Below are positions 45,994 to 54,712 of a DNA stretch of 64,000 nt, in pieces. How positions within the stretch are numbered: the first letter of the stretch is position 1; every line of letters begins with the position of its first letter. The notes below the pieces were generated by a model. It was not told the DNA's origin and did no database searches. It saw nothing but the letters and a program-made list of their open reading frames with translations. The position numbers and the translations under genes were made by a program. The DNA is from Kordia antarctica (GTDB lineage: Bacteria > Bacteroidota > Bacteroidia > Flavobacteriales > Flavobacteriaceae): positions 248,001 to 312,000 of the forward strand of contig NZ_CP019288.1 in assembly GCF_009901525.1 (NCBI RefSeq), read 5' to 3'.

Positions 45994-46230
45994 ATGGATT
46001 TTCAAACTCGAAAAAAGAATTTAATAACATATTTAGCTAAACTGCAAGATGAAATTTTCTTTGACAAGTTAGAAAAATATATCTTGAAAAGAGAAAATGA
46101 GCATCGTTCTGAATTGAAACCTTTTACTATTAATGAATTAATAATTCGCATTGAAGAATCTGAATTAGATTTTAAAAATGGAAGATTTAAAAGTCAAGAA
46201 GATTTAGAAAAAACATCTTCAAATTGGTAA
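45994..46230 (+). CDS. Antitoxin-like protein of a type II toxin-antitoxin pair
   Basis: 78 aa from the ATG at 45994. Charged and helical (DKLEKYILKRENEHRSELKPF, TINELIIRIEESELDFKNGRF), typical of the short antitoxins paired with RelE/ParE toxins in Bacteroidota. The following toxin gene starts 1 nt after its stop. An intact antitoxin with a broken toxin is a sign of decay of the locus. Confidence 0.75.
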   Translation: MDFQTRKKNLITYLAKLQDEIFFDKLEKYILKRENEHRSELKPFTINELIIRIEESELDFKNGRFKSQEDLEKTSSNW

Positions 46231-46231
46231 A

Positions 46232-46549
46232 ATGAACATAATTTGGACTGATTTTGCGATTGATAATTTTAAAAAGATAGTTGACTATTATTCCATCAAA
46301 GTATCCAAAAAGGTTGCACACAAAATTCGAAAGCAACTACTTGAATCTACAAGTCAACTCAAGGATAATCCCGAATCAGGACAAATTGAATACAACCTCG
46401 AAAAGCTTAAATAAAAACACAGATATTTAGTTAGTGGAAGTTATAAATTGATTTACAGGATTTTCGAGAATCAAATTATTATAAATGACGTTTTTGATAC
46501 TAGACAAGATCCAATCAAAATGAATACTAAAAAATCTATAACTGAATAA
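46232..46549 (+). pseudogene. RelE/ParE-type toxin broken by an in-frame stop codon
   Basis: The first 60 codons read as a RelE/ParE toxin N-terminus (IIWTDFAIDNFKKIVDYY, LKDNPESGQIEYNLEKLK) and stop at TAA (46412-46414). In the same frame the family's C-terminus continues: KHRYLVSGSYKLIYRIFEN, IIINDVFDTRQDP, to a TAA at 46547-46549. A single base change of a Lys (AAA) or Gln/Glu-type codon to TAA explains it. The truncated protein lacks the C-terminal strands with the core YRI and catalytic region, so it is most likely inactive. Confidence 0.85.
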
Positions 46550-46625
46550 AAAACATTTCTGTTCAGATATTGTATAAATAATAACGGATTTTAAAGTATG
46601 AAAGAACTGGATTTCAGCGCAGTAA

Positions 46626-46928
46626 TTAATATTCTAAAGGCTCTTGTTTGGCATGTTTTACACGAATAATGTAAATTACTTTTTCTTCAATAAGATATGA
46701 TATTCTATACGTATGTTTTTCAAAGGCTCTAATATTTCCTTCGTTATTTTGTTTAAGTATATCTAATTTATAAACCTCAGGATTGGCTGCTAATATAGAA
46801 GCAGATTCGTAAATTTCTGCAATAATTCTTGTTGTTAGTTCAATCGATTTTGATTGCTCTAATAATTCTAAAAAAGCATTGTTTAATTCTGCATCAGCTT
46901 GAAGCGTCCAAATTACTGTTCTGACCAT
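46626..46928 (-). CDS. RelE/ParE-family toxin
   Basis: 100 aa. The RelE/ParE fold pattern is complete: VIWTLQADAELNNAFLELLEQSKSIE, ILAANPEVYKLDILKQNNEGNIRAFEKHTYRISYLIEEKVIYIIRVKHAKQEP. It cleaves mRNA at the ribosome or inhibits gyrase in the family. It overlaps the antitoxin gene by 16 nt, the usual arrangement, with the antitoxin first. Confidence 0.85.
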   Translation of the reverse strand: MVRTVIWTLQADAELNNAFLELLEQSKSIELTTRIIAEIYESASILAANPEVYKLDILKQNNEGNIRAFEKHTYRISYLIEEKVIYIIRVKHAKQEPLEY

Positions 46929-47149
46929 TGCTTAATACGTTCTCCCATTTGTTGATGTGTATAGGTTTTTCCATTTTCTATTTGCTCAATTGACACATCA
47001 ATTTCTTTATTATATTGCTCAACACTTATACGCTGAGAAGCTGTTTTTTTTCGGTATTTTAACATGTCTTTAATTGCCTCTATAATGGTTGGATCTTTTA
47101 TAGTATCTAACTCTTGATGTATCCATTTTAAATCTGCTTGTAAATCCAT
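46913..47149 (-). CDS. Antitoxin partner of the RelE/ParE-type toxin
   Basis: 78 aa, helical and charged, with the C-terminal KTYTHQQMGERIKQW segment typical of the toxin-binding tail. Upstream lies a minus-strand TATATTTG box (47171-47178), a full TAnnTTTG match. Antitoxin-first order with a 16-nt overlap supports a functional pair. Confidence 0.8.
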   Translation of the reverse strand: MDLQADLKWIHQELDTIKDPTIIEAIKDMLKYRKKTASQRISVEQYNKEIDVSIEQIENGKTYTHQQMGERIKQWSEQ

Positions 47150-47313
47150 AATTCTATACTTTTAGCATGACAAATATACAATTTCCGTTCTGTATTTTTG
47201 TATTCTTACCCAATCACGATGAAAACTGAAAAATATTAAGCCGAATAAAAAACACTTTCTAAAATTAGTGTTGTATTGAATTCTGTTTATTTTAACTGTT
47301 TTCAAAAACCCAA

Positions 47314-50139
47314 TCAAAACCACTTCCGTGTGAATAATTTCGTCAATGTTTTAGGACTTAACGTTACGATGAATCGGATGCGTTGATCAAAACCTGGCTG
47401 TGCAATTTCCCAACCATTGTTAGAATATAGTGGAATGTACAATTCAAAATAATCAGGAACTAAGTTTAAACGAATTCCAGAATCGTATACAAATCGTGCA
47501 TTTGCATCTGTATTTTTTAAGATTCCAACGTCGCCGTAGACTTCAATCCAACGCCAAACACTGTAACTCGCATTTGCGGTTCCAATCCAATCGTTTGAGA
47601 ATGGATTTTCTAGTTTTGACTTAAATCCACCTTCTGCGACTACTAATTGCTGACTGAATAATCCGGTGTCTTCAGAACGTCCGTAATAGTTATAATCAAA
47701 CAAATAATCCGTTGGTCTATCGAGCGCAAAGCTGAAAAAATCTGAGTTTGTATCATTAAATAAGAACTTTCCGAAGAAGAAACGCACGTTTAATTGTCGG
47801 TTATCTTGAAATAATTTTCTGTAATTTAAGTTGAACGAAACTTTAGAGAATCTTTTTGCCAATTGAAAGTCCGTAAACCATGTTAAATGACGCAATGGAT
47901 CAGGATTTGAATATACATAACGCGCATTGAAAACGCTGTAATCTGGTTCATTTTCAAAAGTAATATCCGTTATATCTGTCGGTTGATCTCGTTTTACAAT
48001 AATGTATCTAAAATCTAAGAATTCTTTTTGATTCGATCTGAAATCTGGATTTCTAAAACCAAAAGTTACTTTCGGCACAAATCGCGTGTACGCTAAGTCA
48101 TCTTCATAATGATAGTAATTTCCAGACATGGAAAAACGAGCAAAATACAAATCGCTTTTACTGTCAATATCATGACGATAAGAAACACTTCCCGAACCAA
48201 CTAACGATTTCGATTTGAATCCGTACGAAGGTTTTATATCATATAATAAACGCTTGGTTAAGAATGTTTTATTGTAGAATCGCATTCCTGGCGTAAATCC
48301 GTCATACAAGTTAAATTGCGCAATTGGCACATAAAAAACCTGATTATAATGTGGATTTTCAGCATCTTTAAAAAAAGTGAACTTTAATTTTTTATTGTTT
48401 GAAAAGAAGCCATTTAACGATTTCCAGTTGTCTCTTTGGTTAAATTCTGGAATAATTTTGTCATAATTCAAAACCAAACGATCAACATCGTCGCGCGGAA
48501 TAGTCACGGTTTTCTTTTCGCCAATATCTGTAATCCAATATTTTGAAACAACCGAATCATTTTTAATTCCGAACAACGAAATAGGGAAGTTGCCATTGTA
48601 TTTATTTTGAATGGTAACTTGTAATGAATCGTCTAATTTTTTGACTTTTTTAATCTTGTAATCAATTCGTTTTCTTGAATCTACATAATTGTCAAAATAC
48701 CAATCAATATCTTTTGGAGCTTTGGATTGTAGTAAGTTTTCAAAGTCTGTACGACTCGTTTTTTTCAAACGATTTGTCGTATAGAATTCTTTTACAAAAT
48801 CATCAATAATTGCATCATCAAAGTACGATTTCAAGTATTTCAATCCAACGCCAGCTTTGTATTTGTTAGCAATATTATTGTTGAATTTTGTCAACGAATC
48901 TTTTGGAGTACTTAGCGACTGATCAATGTTTTTACGTGCCATTAACATGAATAAAAACGGATATTGATCGTTGAATTCTAGTTTTGCAAATTCATACGAA
49001 CGAACTCCCCAAATCTTTGATAATCCGCCAGTTAACTTCATATGCGGATAATACGTTTCAGCATAAACCATTAACATATAGGTTTCTAACGCATCCGAAA
49101 TCCACTTTTCTTTTCGCGTGTCCATCCACATAGATTCCTCTAAATTTTTGGTCAAAACTGCTTTTAAGATTTTCATCTCGAATTGAAAATCATCTGTAAA
49201 AGGTCTGATAAATGATGGCAATTGACCCAATCCATACACAGGATTCTTTTTGTTGTCAATTTTAGAAATCATCATGTTTTCTCTTGGAAACTCGCCTAAA
49301 TTTTTATGAATGAATTGAACCACCTTGTCAATAGCAATCGCTTTCATTTTATCATCCAAACCGAATGCATATAAGTTTGTCGTGATGTTTACTTTATCCG
49401 TTTGAAACGTTTGGAATTCTGAATTCTGACGCAATAAAATGGTAACGTCTTTTACATTTTTAGCAGAAAGTTGAACAATTCCGTTTTCACCTTCTACAGC
49501 AGTGTCAGCATTCGAAATTGCGTTGTATTTCTTAGGAAAAATGAGCGTAATGTCGTGTTCCGCTTGTTCCGTGTATAAATCGTCTAAGTTTTTGTTACTG
49601 TATAATTTCCAGCCGTTGTTGTACGCGGCAGGCGTCATATACCAATATTTTAGACTGAAATCGCCATCGTCTTTGTAACCATAACGTGTAAACTCGTCAC
49701 TTGGTAATTTTACTTCGTAGTTAAGATCGATTGAAATACTTTCGTTTGGTTTTAACGATTTGTTAAGCGTAATTTTTACAATATCTACTTGCTCTTTTAA
49801 ACGTTCCCAGTTTGCGGAAGTTCCGTTTGCGGAAATGTTACCAATAGTTGTATTTCCACGTTTTTTCTTTCTGGCTAAGTGAAAATTTCTACGATATTCT
49901 TCTGCAAATCGTTTTGCCAAAGGCGTATCTTTTCCAGAGAATGCGTGATTCCAATCATTGAGATAGATTTCGTTGAGCGTTTCACCAGTTTCATTCACAT
50001 ACGTGATTTTCTGAACAATAGTGATCGTATTACTTTCAGCATGTAATGTTGCTGTAACCGTATTTTTATGTTGTCCGAAAGCTGAAATGCTTAGGAGAAA
50101 TAATAGGTAAAATCCGAAATGGGTGCGTATCGTATTCAA
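47314..50139 (-). CDS. M1-peptidase-like domain fused to an outer-membrane beta-barrel (inactive peptidase)
   Basis: 941 aa with a signal peptide (GFYLLFLLSISAFGQ). The N-terminal half follows the M1 aminopeptidase fold: ENMMISKIDNKKNPVYGLGQ and the WISDALETYM helix that normally bears the second zinc Glu. The HExxH helix reads FEMKILKAV, so both zinc His are gone. The C-terminal part (about 590-941) is a beta-barrel ending in an aromatic residue (RKWF). Its start is a TTG directly after the TAA of the upstream gene, with no ATG at a fitting position. Confidence 0.8.
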   Translation of the reverse strand: MNTIRTHFGFYLLFLLSISAFGQHKNTVTATLHAESNTITIVQKITYVNETGETLNEIYLNDWNHAFSGKDTPLAKRFAEEYRRNFHLARKKKRGNTTIGNISANGTSANWERLKEQVDIVKITLNKSLKPNESISIDLNYEVKLPSDEFTRYGYKDDGDFSLKYWYMTPAAYNNGWKLYSNKNLDDLYTEQAEHDITLIFPKKYNAISNADTAVEGENGIVQLSAKNVKDVTILLRQNSEFQTFQTDKVNITTNLYAFGLDDKMKAIAIDKVVQFIHKNLGEFPRENMMISKIDNKKNPVYGLGQLPSFIRPFTDDFQFEMKILKAVLTKNLEESMWMDTRKEKWISDALETYMLMVYAETYYPHMKLTGGLSKIWGVRSYEFAKLEFNDQYPFLFMLMARKNIDQSLSTPKDSLTKFNNNIANKYKAGVGLKYLKSYFDDAIIDDFVKEFYTTNRLKKTSRTDFENLLQSKAPKDIDWYFDNYVDSRKRIDYKIKKVKKLDDSLQVTIQNKYNGNFPISLFGIKNDSVVSKYWITDIGEKKTVTIPRDDVDRLVLNYDKIIPEFNQRDNWKSLNGFFSNNKKLKFTFFKDAENPHYNQVFYVPIAQFNLYDGFTPGMRFYNKTFLTKRLLYDIKPSYGFKSKSLVGSGSVSYRHDIDSKSDLYFARFSMSGNYYHYEDDLAYTRFVPKVTFGFRNPDFRSNQKEFLDFRYIIVKRDQPTDITDITFENEPDYSVFNARYVYSNPDPLRHLTWFTDFQLAKRFSKVSFNLNYRKLFQDNRQLNVRFFFGKFLFNDTNSDFFSFALDRPTDYLFDYNYYGRSEDTGLFSQQLVVAEGGFKSKLENPFSNDWIGTANASYSVWRWIEVYGDVGILKNTDANARFVYDSGIRLNLVPDYFELYIPLYSNNGWEIAQPGFDQRIRFIVTLSPKTLTKLFTRKWF

Positions 50140-51402
50140 TTATCTTTTTATAAATTTTTTAGTTTCTGCGTAGGTGTCAATTTTCAAATAGTAAATGCCT
50201 TTTGGTAGGTTTGAAACATCTATGGTTGTAATAGCGTTCATTTTTACCTTTCCGGCTGTTAATTTACGTGCTAAAACGTCATATATGATATATTCATTGT
50301 CCTTTTGGGTAGAATTTAACACAAAAGACAATTGATTTTCTGCTACATTTCCTCGAATAAACTGCAATGTGCTCGTTGCTACAAATTCTGAAGTGCTAAG
50401 TAATTGCTCATTAGTTTGTAATTCCATGACAACAGGCAAATGATCGCTCATGTCATGTAATGTATTTCGAAGTGCTTGCGAGTAATTTGTGGTTGAACCT
50501 GACAAAGGAGCACAATCTACGGAGTTAATGGCGCTATTGAAACAAGCTGGATTTAAGTTATTTCCAAACGATTTATACGAGTTTGCTAGATAGTATAAAT
50601 CGGTGTTTGTCAACATGTTTTCGGATGTTAGAATGAAATCAAAACGATCATCAAATCCACCAGATGCGCCACCTAAACCACCTTGTGTACGTGTTGATTG
50701 TGAGAATACATCAACGAAACTGCTTTCATTATGCCAATCGCCCAAACGATTTACAGGATCTGTTAATGGAATGTGTTCCGTTGGATCTGTTAGTTTGTTG
50801 AAAGTAATGTCATTGCTTGTATATAAATTCAGATCGCCAGCAAATAATACATAACTATTCGCGTCAAGATTAGAAAGATATGACATTAATTCTTCTACCA
50901 TTAAAAAGCGTTTTGCTTCATCTTCTGGACTGTTTCCTGCTTTTAAATGTCCAACAAAGACTTCCAACCGAATTGGGTTTGTTGCTTGGTTTACAGAGTT
51001 TAATTTGATAGTATATCTGTTAAAATCACGAATCGTTGTTTGTACAATGTCTTGACTTTCTAAGATAAATTTACTACTGTCGTAATAGAGTAGGTTTTGC
51101 AAATCATTAAAGTCACCATAGTTATCATCTGAAGTATTTGTAAAAAATGTTGCTTGTTGGTAATCTGGATTGATTCCTTGAAGTTTCAATAAGATTTGAT
51201 TGGCGCCAAATACATCATTTAATTCACATACCATAAATATATCTGGCTGATAATCAGCTAGTATAATTTCCAAATCGTCTATTCTATCGGAAGAAATATC
51301 AGGATAATTTAAGAGATTGTAAAACATCGTTTTAATGTTCTCTTGTGCATTAGCTTGATAGATTCCTAAACAAAAGCAAAGTAGGATTCCTATTTTTTTC
51401 AT
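50140..51402 (-). CDS. Secreted endonuclease/exonuclease/phosphatase-family protein with T9SS sorting domain
   Basis: 420 aa. Signal peptide (KKIGILLCFCLGIYQANAQ). The EEP fold shows FYNLLNYPD, VCELNDVFG (catalytic Glu), FVGHLKAG, FAGDLNLY (Asp/Asn) and DHLPVVMEL. The last 70 residues (ENQLSFVLN, VSNLPKGIYYLKIDTYAETKKFIKR) are a type A T9SS sorting signal. It may be an extracellular nuclease. The next gene begins directly at its stop. Confidence 0.88.
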   Translation of the reverse strand: MKKIGILLCFCLGIYQANAQENIKTMFYNLLNYPDISSDRIDDLEIILADYQPDIFMVCELNDVFGANQILLKLQGINPDYQQATFFTNTSDDNYGDFNDLQNLLYYDSSKFILESQDIVQTTIRDFNRYTIKLNSVNQATNPIRLEVFVGHLKAGNSPEDEAKRFLMVEELMSYLSNLDANSYVLFAGDLNLYTSNDITFNKLTDPTEHIPLTDPVNRLGDWHNESSFVDVFSQSTRTQGGLGGASGGFDDRFDFILTSENMLTNTDLYYLANSYKSFGNNLNPACFNSAINSVDCAPLSGSTTNYSQALRNTLHDMSDHLPVVMELQTNEQLLSTSEFVATSTLQFIRGNVAENQLSFVLNSTQKDNEYIIYDVLARKLTAGKVKMNAITTIDVSNLPKGIYYLKIDTYAETKKFIKR

Positions 51403-51442
51403 TTTTTTGGGAGCAATTATTCTACATTATAAAAACTTCTTG

Positions 51443-52138
51443 TTAGAAGTTCGGACTTAAATCTTTTTTGTTGTAAAAAGCATCTAAGATATCTAATACT
51501 TCATCTTCATGATCGACAATGTGAATTAGGTCTAAATCATGCGCGCTAACGGTAGCGAACTTTTCTAATAGTATTGCATTTATCCAATCCATTAAACCTG
51601 ACCAAAATTCGGTTCCAACCAAAATAATAGGAAATTTGTCAATTTTTTTCGTCTGAATCAGTGTAATCGCTTCAAAAAGTTCATCTAAAGTTCCAAATCC
51701 ACCTGGCATTACTACAAATCCTTGCGAATATTTTACAAACATTACTTTACGTACGAAGAAGTAATCAAAGTTGATACTTTTATCTTGGTCAATATATGGA
51801 TTATCGTGTTGTTCAAAAGGCAATACAATATTCAATCCAACGGAAGTTCCGCCACCTAAATGCGCACCTTTGTTACCAGCTTCCATAATCCCTGGTCCAC
51901 CGCCAGTAATGACTCCATACCCGTGATCTACAATTTTATGTGCAATATCTTGTGCAAGTTTATAGTATTTATTGTCTGGCTTTGTACGCGCAGATCCAAA
52001 GATGGAAACGCAAGGACCTATTTGGCTCATTTTCTCGAATCCGTTTACGAATTCGCCCATTATCTTAAAAAGCGCCCAAGAATCGTTTGTTTTTATTTCA
52101 TTCCAACCTTTATTGTTCTTTTCTTTTCTCATGTTCAT
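51443..52138 (-). CDS. LOG-family protein (TIGR00730; lysine decarboxylase-like)
   Basis: About 231 aa from the ATG at 52138 (an ATG at 52132 is as likely; the TTG at 52153 is weaker). It shows FGSARTKPDNKYY, GGGPGIMEAGNKGA and PGGFGTLDE, the LOG signature. Cytokinin-nucleotide phosphoribohydrolase activity is the best-known role; in bacteria it may act on other nucleotides. Single gene. Confidence 0.9.
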   Translation of the reverse strand: MNMRKEKNNKGWNEIKTNDSWALFKIMGEFVNGFEKMSQIGPCVSIFGSARTKPDNKYYKLAQDIAHKIVDHGYGVITGGGPGIMEAGNKGAHLGGGTSVGLNIVLPFEQHDNPYIDQDKSINFDYFFVRKVMFVKYSQGFVVMPGGFGTLDELFEAITLIQTKKIDKFPIILVGTEFWSGLMDWINAILLEKFATVSAHDLDLIHIVDHEDEVLDILDAFYNKKDLSPNF

Positions 52139-52479
52139 GTAATTTTTAATCAAAACGTGCTAAGATACTATTTTATATAGATATGATGTGAAACTTTTTG
52201 AGGTTATTAACATAAAATTATTTGATGAAGCATTTGCGATTTTTTTCTTTGTAAAAGGGGAAATAGCTTGATTAGATAGGGTTATTTCCTGAGGCAAATA
52301 TAATGAGTTCAATTTTTTACACGTAATCTTTAACCGTGTTTTACTGTCTGTTAATAGTGAAAAAGACGGTGTTTTTTCTTTCGAATATGTTTGTTCTTTG
52401 TTTCAGTCATTTTTAAGAAAAAACTTTAAGAATGACTTCCCGGGAGATTTTAAGTTTATAACCAAAAAAATAAAATATC
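52139..52479. promoter_or_regulatory. Intergenic region with a -7 box for the LGFP-repeat gene
   Basis: No gene. A TATGTTTG sequence (52386-52393) fits the Bacteroidota -7 box about 87 nt before the ATG, but no matching -33 box was found, so the leader could be long or the promoter different. Nothing else was recognised here. Confidence 0.3.
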
Positions 52480-53907
52480 ATGCAAAGTAAAATACAATAT
52501 GTATCTACAATGAAAATTGTAGATCATGAAAATTTCGGATCAAATGAACGAAGAACCGTTCGAAACTCAGGGCTTTTTTTATTAGACGCTGGAAAAAAGA
52601 CAAATAACCTGTTCTTTATAGGACGATGTGGAGGAGAAGTTCGTATAGAATTGAAGATTAAGTTTACACAAAATTCAAATGGTTCCGTTTCTGTAAAAGA
52701 ATATGCAAAACTATTTGAAGGTTCTTCTACAAATACATCTGATTTAGATGGAACTGCTTCTAAAAGTGCTGTTATTGCTGCAAATCAAACAAAAACAGTT
52801 TCTTTTAGAGTACGAAATACTGACGAAGGAGACGATTACGCAGACATCACATTGCTTATTACAAATACAGTACTTGCGGATGGAGATTGTACCAACGGAA
52901 TTAAAGCAAAAGCACAAACACTAGGAACTGGTTTTACAGGCGCAGCAACGTCTAATATTAATGCTCCGACAACAGTAAAAGGAGGAAAGCGAGTGACTTT
53001 TCAAAAATGTGATATTTATTGTTCACCAAAAACAGGACCACAAGAAATTCACGGCGCTATTCGTTTGAAATATAATAATGTAGGCGGACCGAATAATGCG
53101 TTGGCACTTCCTGTAACTGACGAAACTACAACTCCAGATACTAAAGGTAGATTTAATCATTTTTCAGGTAATGGAAGTATTTATTGGCATCCAACTACGG
53201 GACCAAAATTGGTAAGAGGCGCTATTAGACATGAGTGGGCAAAAACTGGTTGGGAACGTGGAATTTACGGGTATCCAACTTCTGATGAAATTAAAATTGA
53301 CCCAAATAAGAATACGTGGTTTAGTGATTTTCAAAATGGAGTAATTATTTGGAATAATAACGCAGAAGAAAATCCTAATACAGCAAAATTAAGCGGAAGA
53401 AAAGTACGTTCATTGTTTGAAACAATTTTTAAAGAGAAAACCAAAGGACAAAAAGATTTGAATGTAGATTCTGTTCGAATTTCTAGTGTAGGGAATACAG
53501 GATATGATTTTACACGGAGTAAAAATAGAAAGGTAACCTTTAAAATAAAAGGAGATTATGAGAGTGGAATCTTTTTTATTCCAAATCCTTCGTATACAAT
53601 TACGTTAAGAATAGCTTTTGAAAGTAATAAAAACCCTGATGGAAAAGTTGCTTGTAAGTTAACGGCTAAGTTAGATCATTGGCATATTCATACTTCAGGA
53701 GCTGGAAATAGTAAATTACTAGCGGGATTGAAAAAAGGAATTTTAGAAGGCTTTAAAGACGCTCTTGAATTGGGTGATGTGCCTAAAAATACAGGTTTCT
53801 TAAGTTTTAAAGTAATGAAAGATGGAGGAATCAAATTGTACTTTAGAGGAGATATTCTTGGAAAAGTGGTCGCAGGTGTCGCACAAGATAAACTAGATAA
53901 ATTATAG
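52480..53907 (+). CDS. LGFP-repeat-containing protein, unknown function
   Basis: 475 aa without a signal peptide. Residues about 170-310 hold LGFP-like repeats (GSIYWHPTTGPKLVRGAIRHEW and IYGYPTSDEI, then FQNGVIIWNN), a beta-propeller-like ligand-binding module seen in cell-wall proteins and peptidases. The N-terminal (1-165) and C-terminal (315-475) parts are beta-rich and unrecognised. Clear terminator downstream. Absence of a signal sequence is odd for this module. Confidence 0.7.
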   Translation: MQSKIQYVSTMKIVDHENFGSNERRTVRNSGLFLLDAGKKTNNLFFIGRCGGEVRIELKIKFTQNSNGSVSVKEYAKLFEGSSTNTSDLDGTASKSAVIAANQTKTVSFRVRNTDEGDDYADITLLITNTVLADGDCTNGIKAKAQTLGTGFTGAATSNINAPTTVKGGKRVTFQKCDIYCSPKTGPQEIHGAIRLKYNNVGGPNNALALPVTDETTTPDTKGRFNHFSGNGSIYWHPTTGPKLVRGAIRHEWAKTGWERGIYGYPTSDEIKIDPNKNTWFSDFQNGVIIWNNNAEENPNTAKLSGRKVRSLFETIFKEKTKGQKDLNVDSVRISSVGNTGYDFTRSKNRKVTFKIKGDYESGIFFIPNPSYTITLRIAFESNKNPDGKVACKLTAKLDHWHIHTSGAGNSKLLAGLKKGILEGFKDALELGDVPKNTGFLSFKVMKDGGIKLYFRGDILGKVVAGVAQDKLDKL

Positions 53908-53933
53908 TTTTTAATATTGCTGAATGTATAATT

Positions 53934-53970
53934 GAAAAGCTGTCTAGAATTAATTTTAGACAGCTTTTTT
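53934..53970 (+). terminator. Rho-independent terminator after the LGFP-repeat gene
   Basis: Stem AAAGCTGTCT / AGACAGCTTT with a 12-nt loop and a T run, 26 nt beyond the stop. Confidence 0.85.
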
Positions 53971-54055
53971 AGTTTTTAACTCGAATACAGAGCATTATTG
54001 AAATAAAAATATATTTTGATTGAAAATACCTAGCGAAGCTATCGAAGTTTAGATT

Positions 54056-54112
54056 TTAATTCAACTCTTTCTTCAAGAAATGCGCTGTTTGACATTTTTT
54101 GTGTTTAGTAGC
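54056..54112 (-). pseudogene. Remnant copy of the uvrA 3' end
   Basis: Read on the minus strand, codons from 54112 to the TAA at 54056-54058 give ATKHKKCQTAHFLKKELN, which matches the extreme C-terminus of UvrA encoded at 54710-54763 ([18 protein letters not shown]): 12 of 18 residues are identical. Homology does not continue further upstream. It is a fossil tail left by duplication or insertion at the uvrA end. Confidence 0.75.
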
Positions 54113-54377
54113 ATTTTTATTCCTTTCTAAGGGACTTTCACAACTTTCAATCTCATTAGATAAGACCCTATTTTATCTAAAAATACAATCTATCTAACAT
54201 TAAATATTGTTTTAAAATGGAGAGTTATGCTAGTGCTTGCAAGTTATTTTTCTTTCGAAAAAAATAGGTTAAAAACTTAATAATCAGAAACATGCCGTAT
54301 GTATAGTACGGTTTTTCCTTACTAAAATGCTAATTAAATCTTGTATCTTATAGAAATTAACTTAAACTTTGGAAATT

Positions 54378-54638
54378 ATGAAAAAAAAGAAATTAACAAA
54401 GCTAAAACTTAATAAAAAAAGCATTTCTAATTTAAGTGCATCAAATTTACAAGGAGGAATTTTTACAAATTTTTTACCATGTGTTAGTGTAGACATTGCA
54501 ATATGCCCAACAAAGGACATTGCAATATGTCCAACAAAAGATGTTTGTGGAACATCTCAACCCGCTAACGTTTGTGTAGGATTTGAATCACAATGTAATT
54601 GTCCACAAGATCCTCACCATTCATTAATACATTGTTAA
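54378..54638 (+). CDS. Class I lanthipeptide-like RiPP precursor peptide
   Basis: 86 aa from the ATG at 54378 (a TTG at 54369 is less likely). The leader is Lys-rich (KKKKLTKLKLNKKS) with SNLSASNLQGG, the double-Gly-type site of the Bacteroidota class I lanthipeptide family. The core has eight Cys and several Ser/Thr, with an internal 8-residue duplication (DIAICPTK twice). No LanB/LanC, protease or transporter gene is in the window, so modification, if any, relies on distant genes. Confidence 0.8.
   Translation: MKKKKLTKLKLNKKSISNLSASNLQGGIFTNFLPCVSVDIAICPTKDIAICPTKDVCGTSQPANVCVGFESQCNCPQDPHHSLIHC
54493..54541 (+). repeat. Tandem 24-bp duplication in the core-peptide coding region
   Basis: Two adjacent, nearly identical 24-bp units coding DIAICPTK (first GACATTGCAATATGCCCAAC, second differs by one or two bases), each adding one Cys and one Thr to the core. 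Boundaries are approximate. Confidence 0.8.
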
Positions 54639-54662
54639 AGATTTGAACCGTTTTACATCTTG

Positions 54663-54712
54663 AAAAAGCTGTGATTTCATAACTTTTATAGCATGAAATC
54701 ACAGCTTTTTTA
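54663..54712. terminator. Bidirectional terminator between the precursor gene and uvrA
   Basis: Perfect 17-bp stem AAAAGCTGTGATTTCAT / ATGAAATCACAGCTTTT with T runs on both strands. It serves both the precursor gene and uvrA, whose stop codon overlaps the right end. Confidence 0.85.

Noticed and set aside
46626-47149. Second toxin-antitoxin pair as a pseudogene too
   Set aside because: Both frames are full length for their families and overlap by 16 nt as expected; no stop or frameshift was seen.
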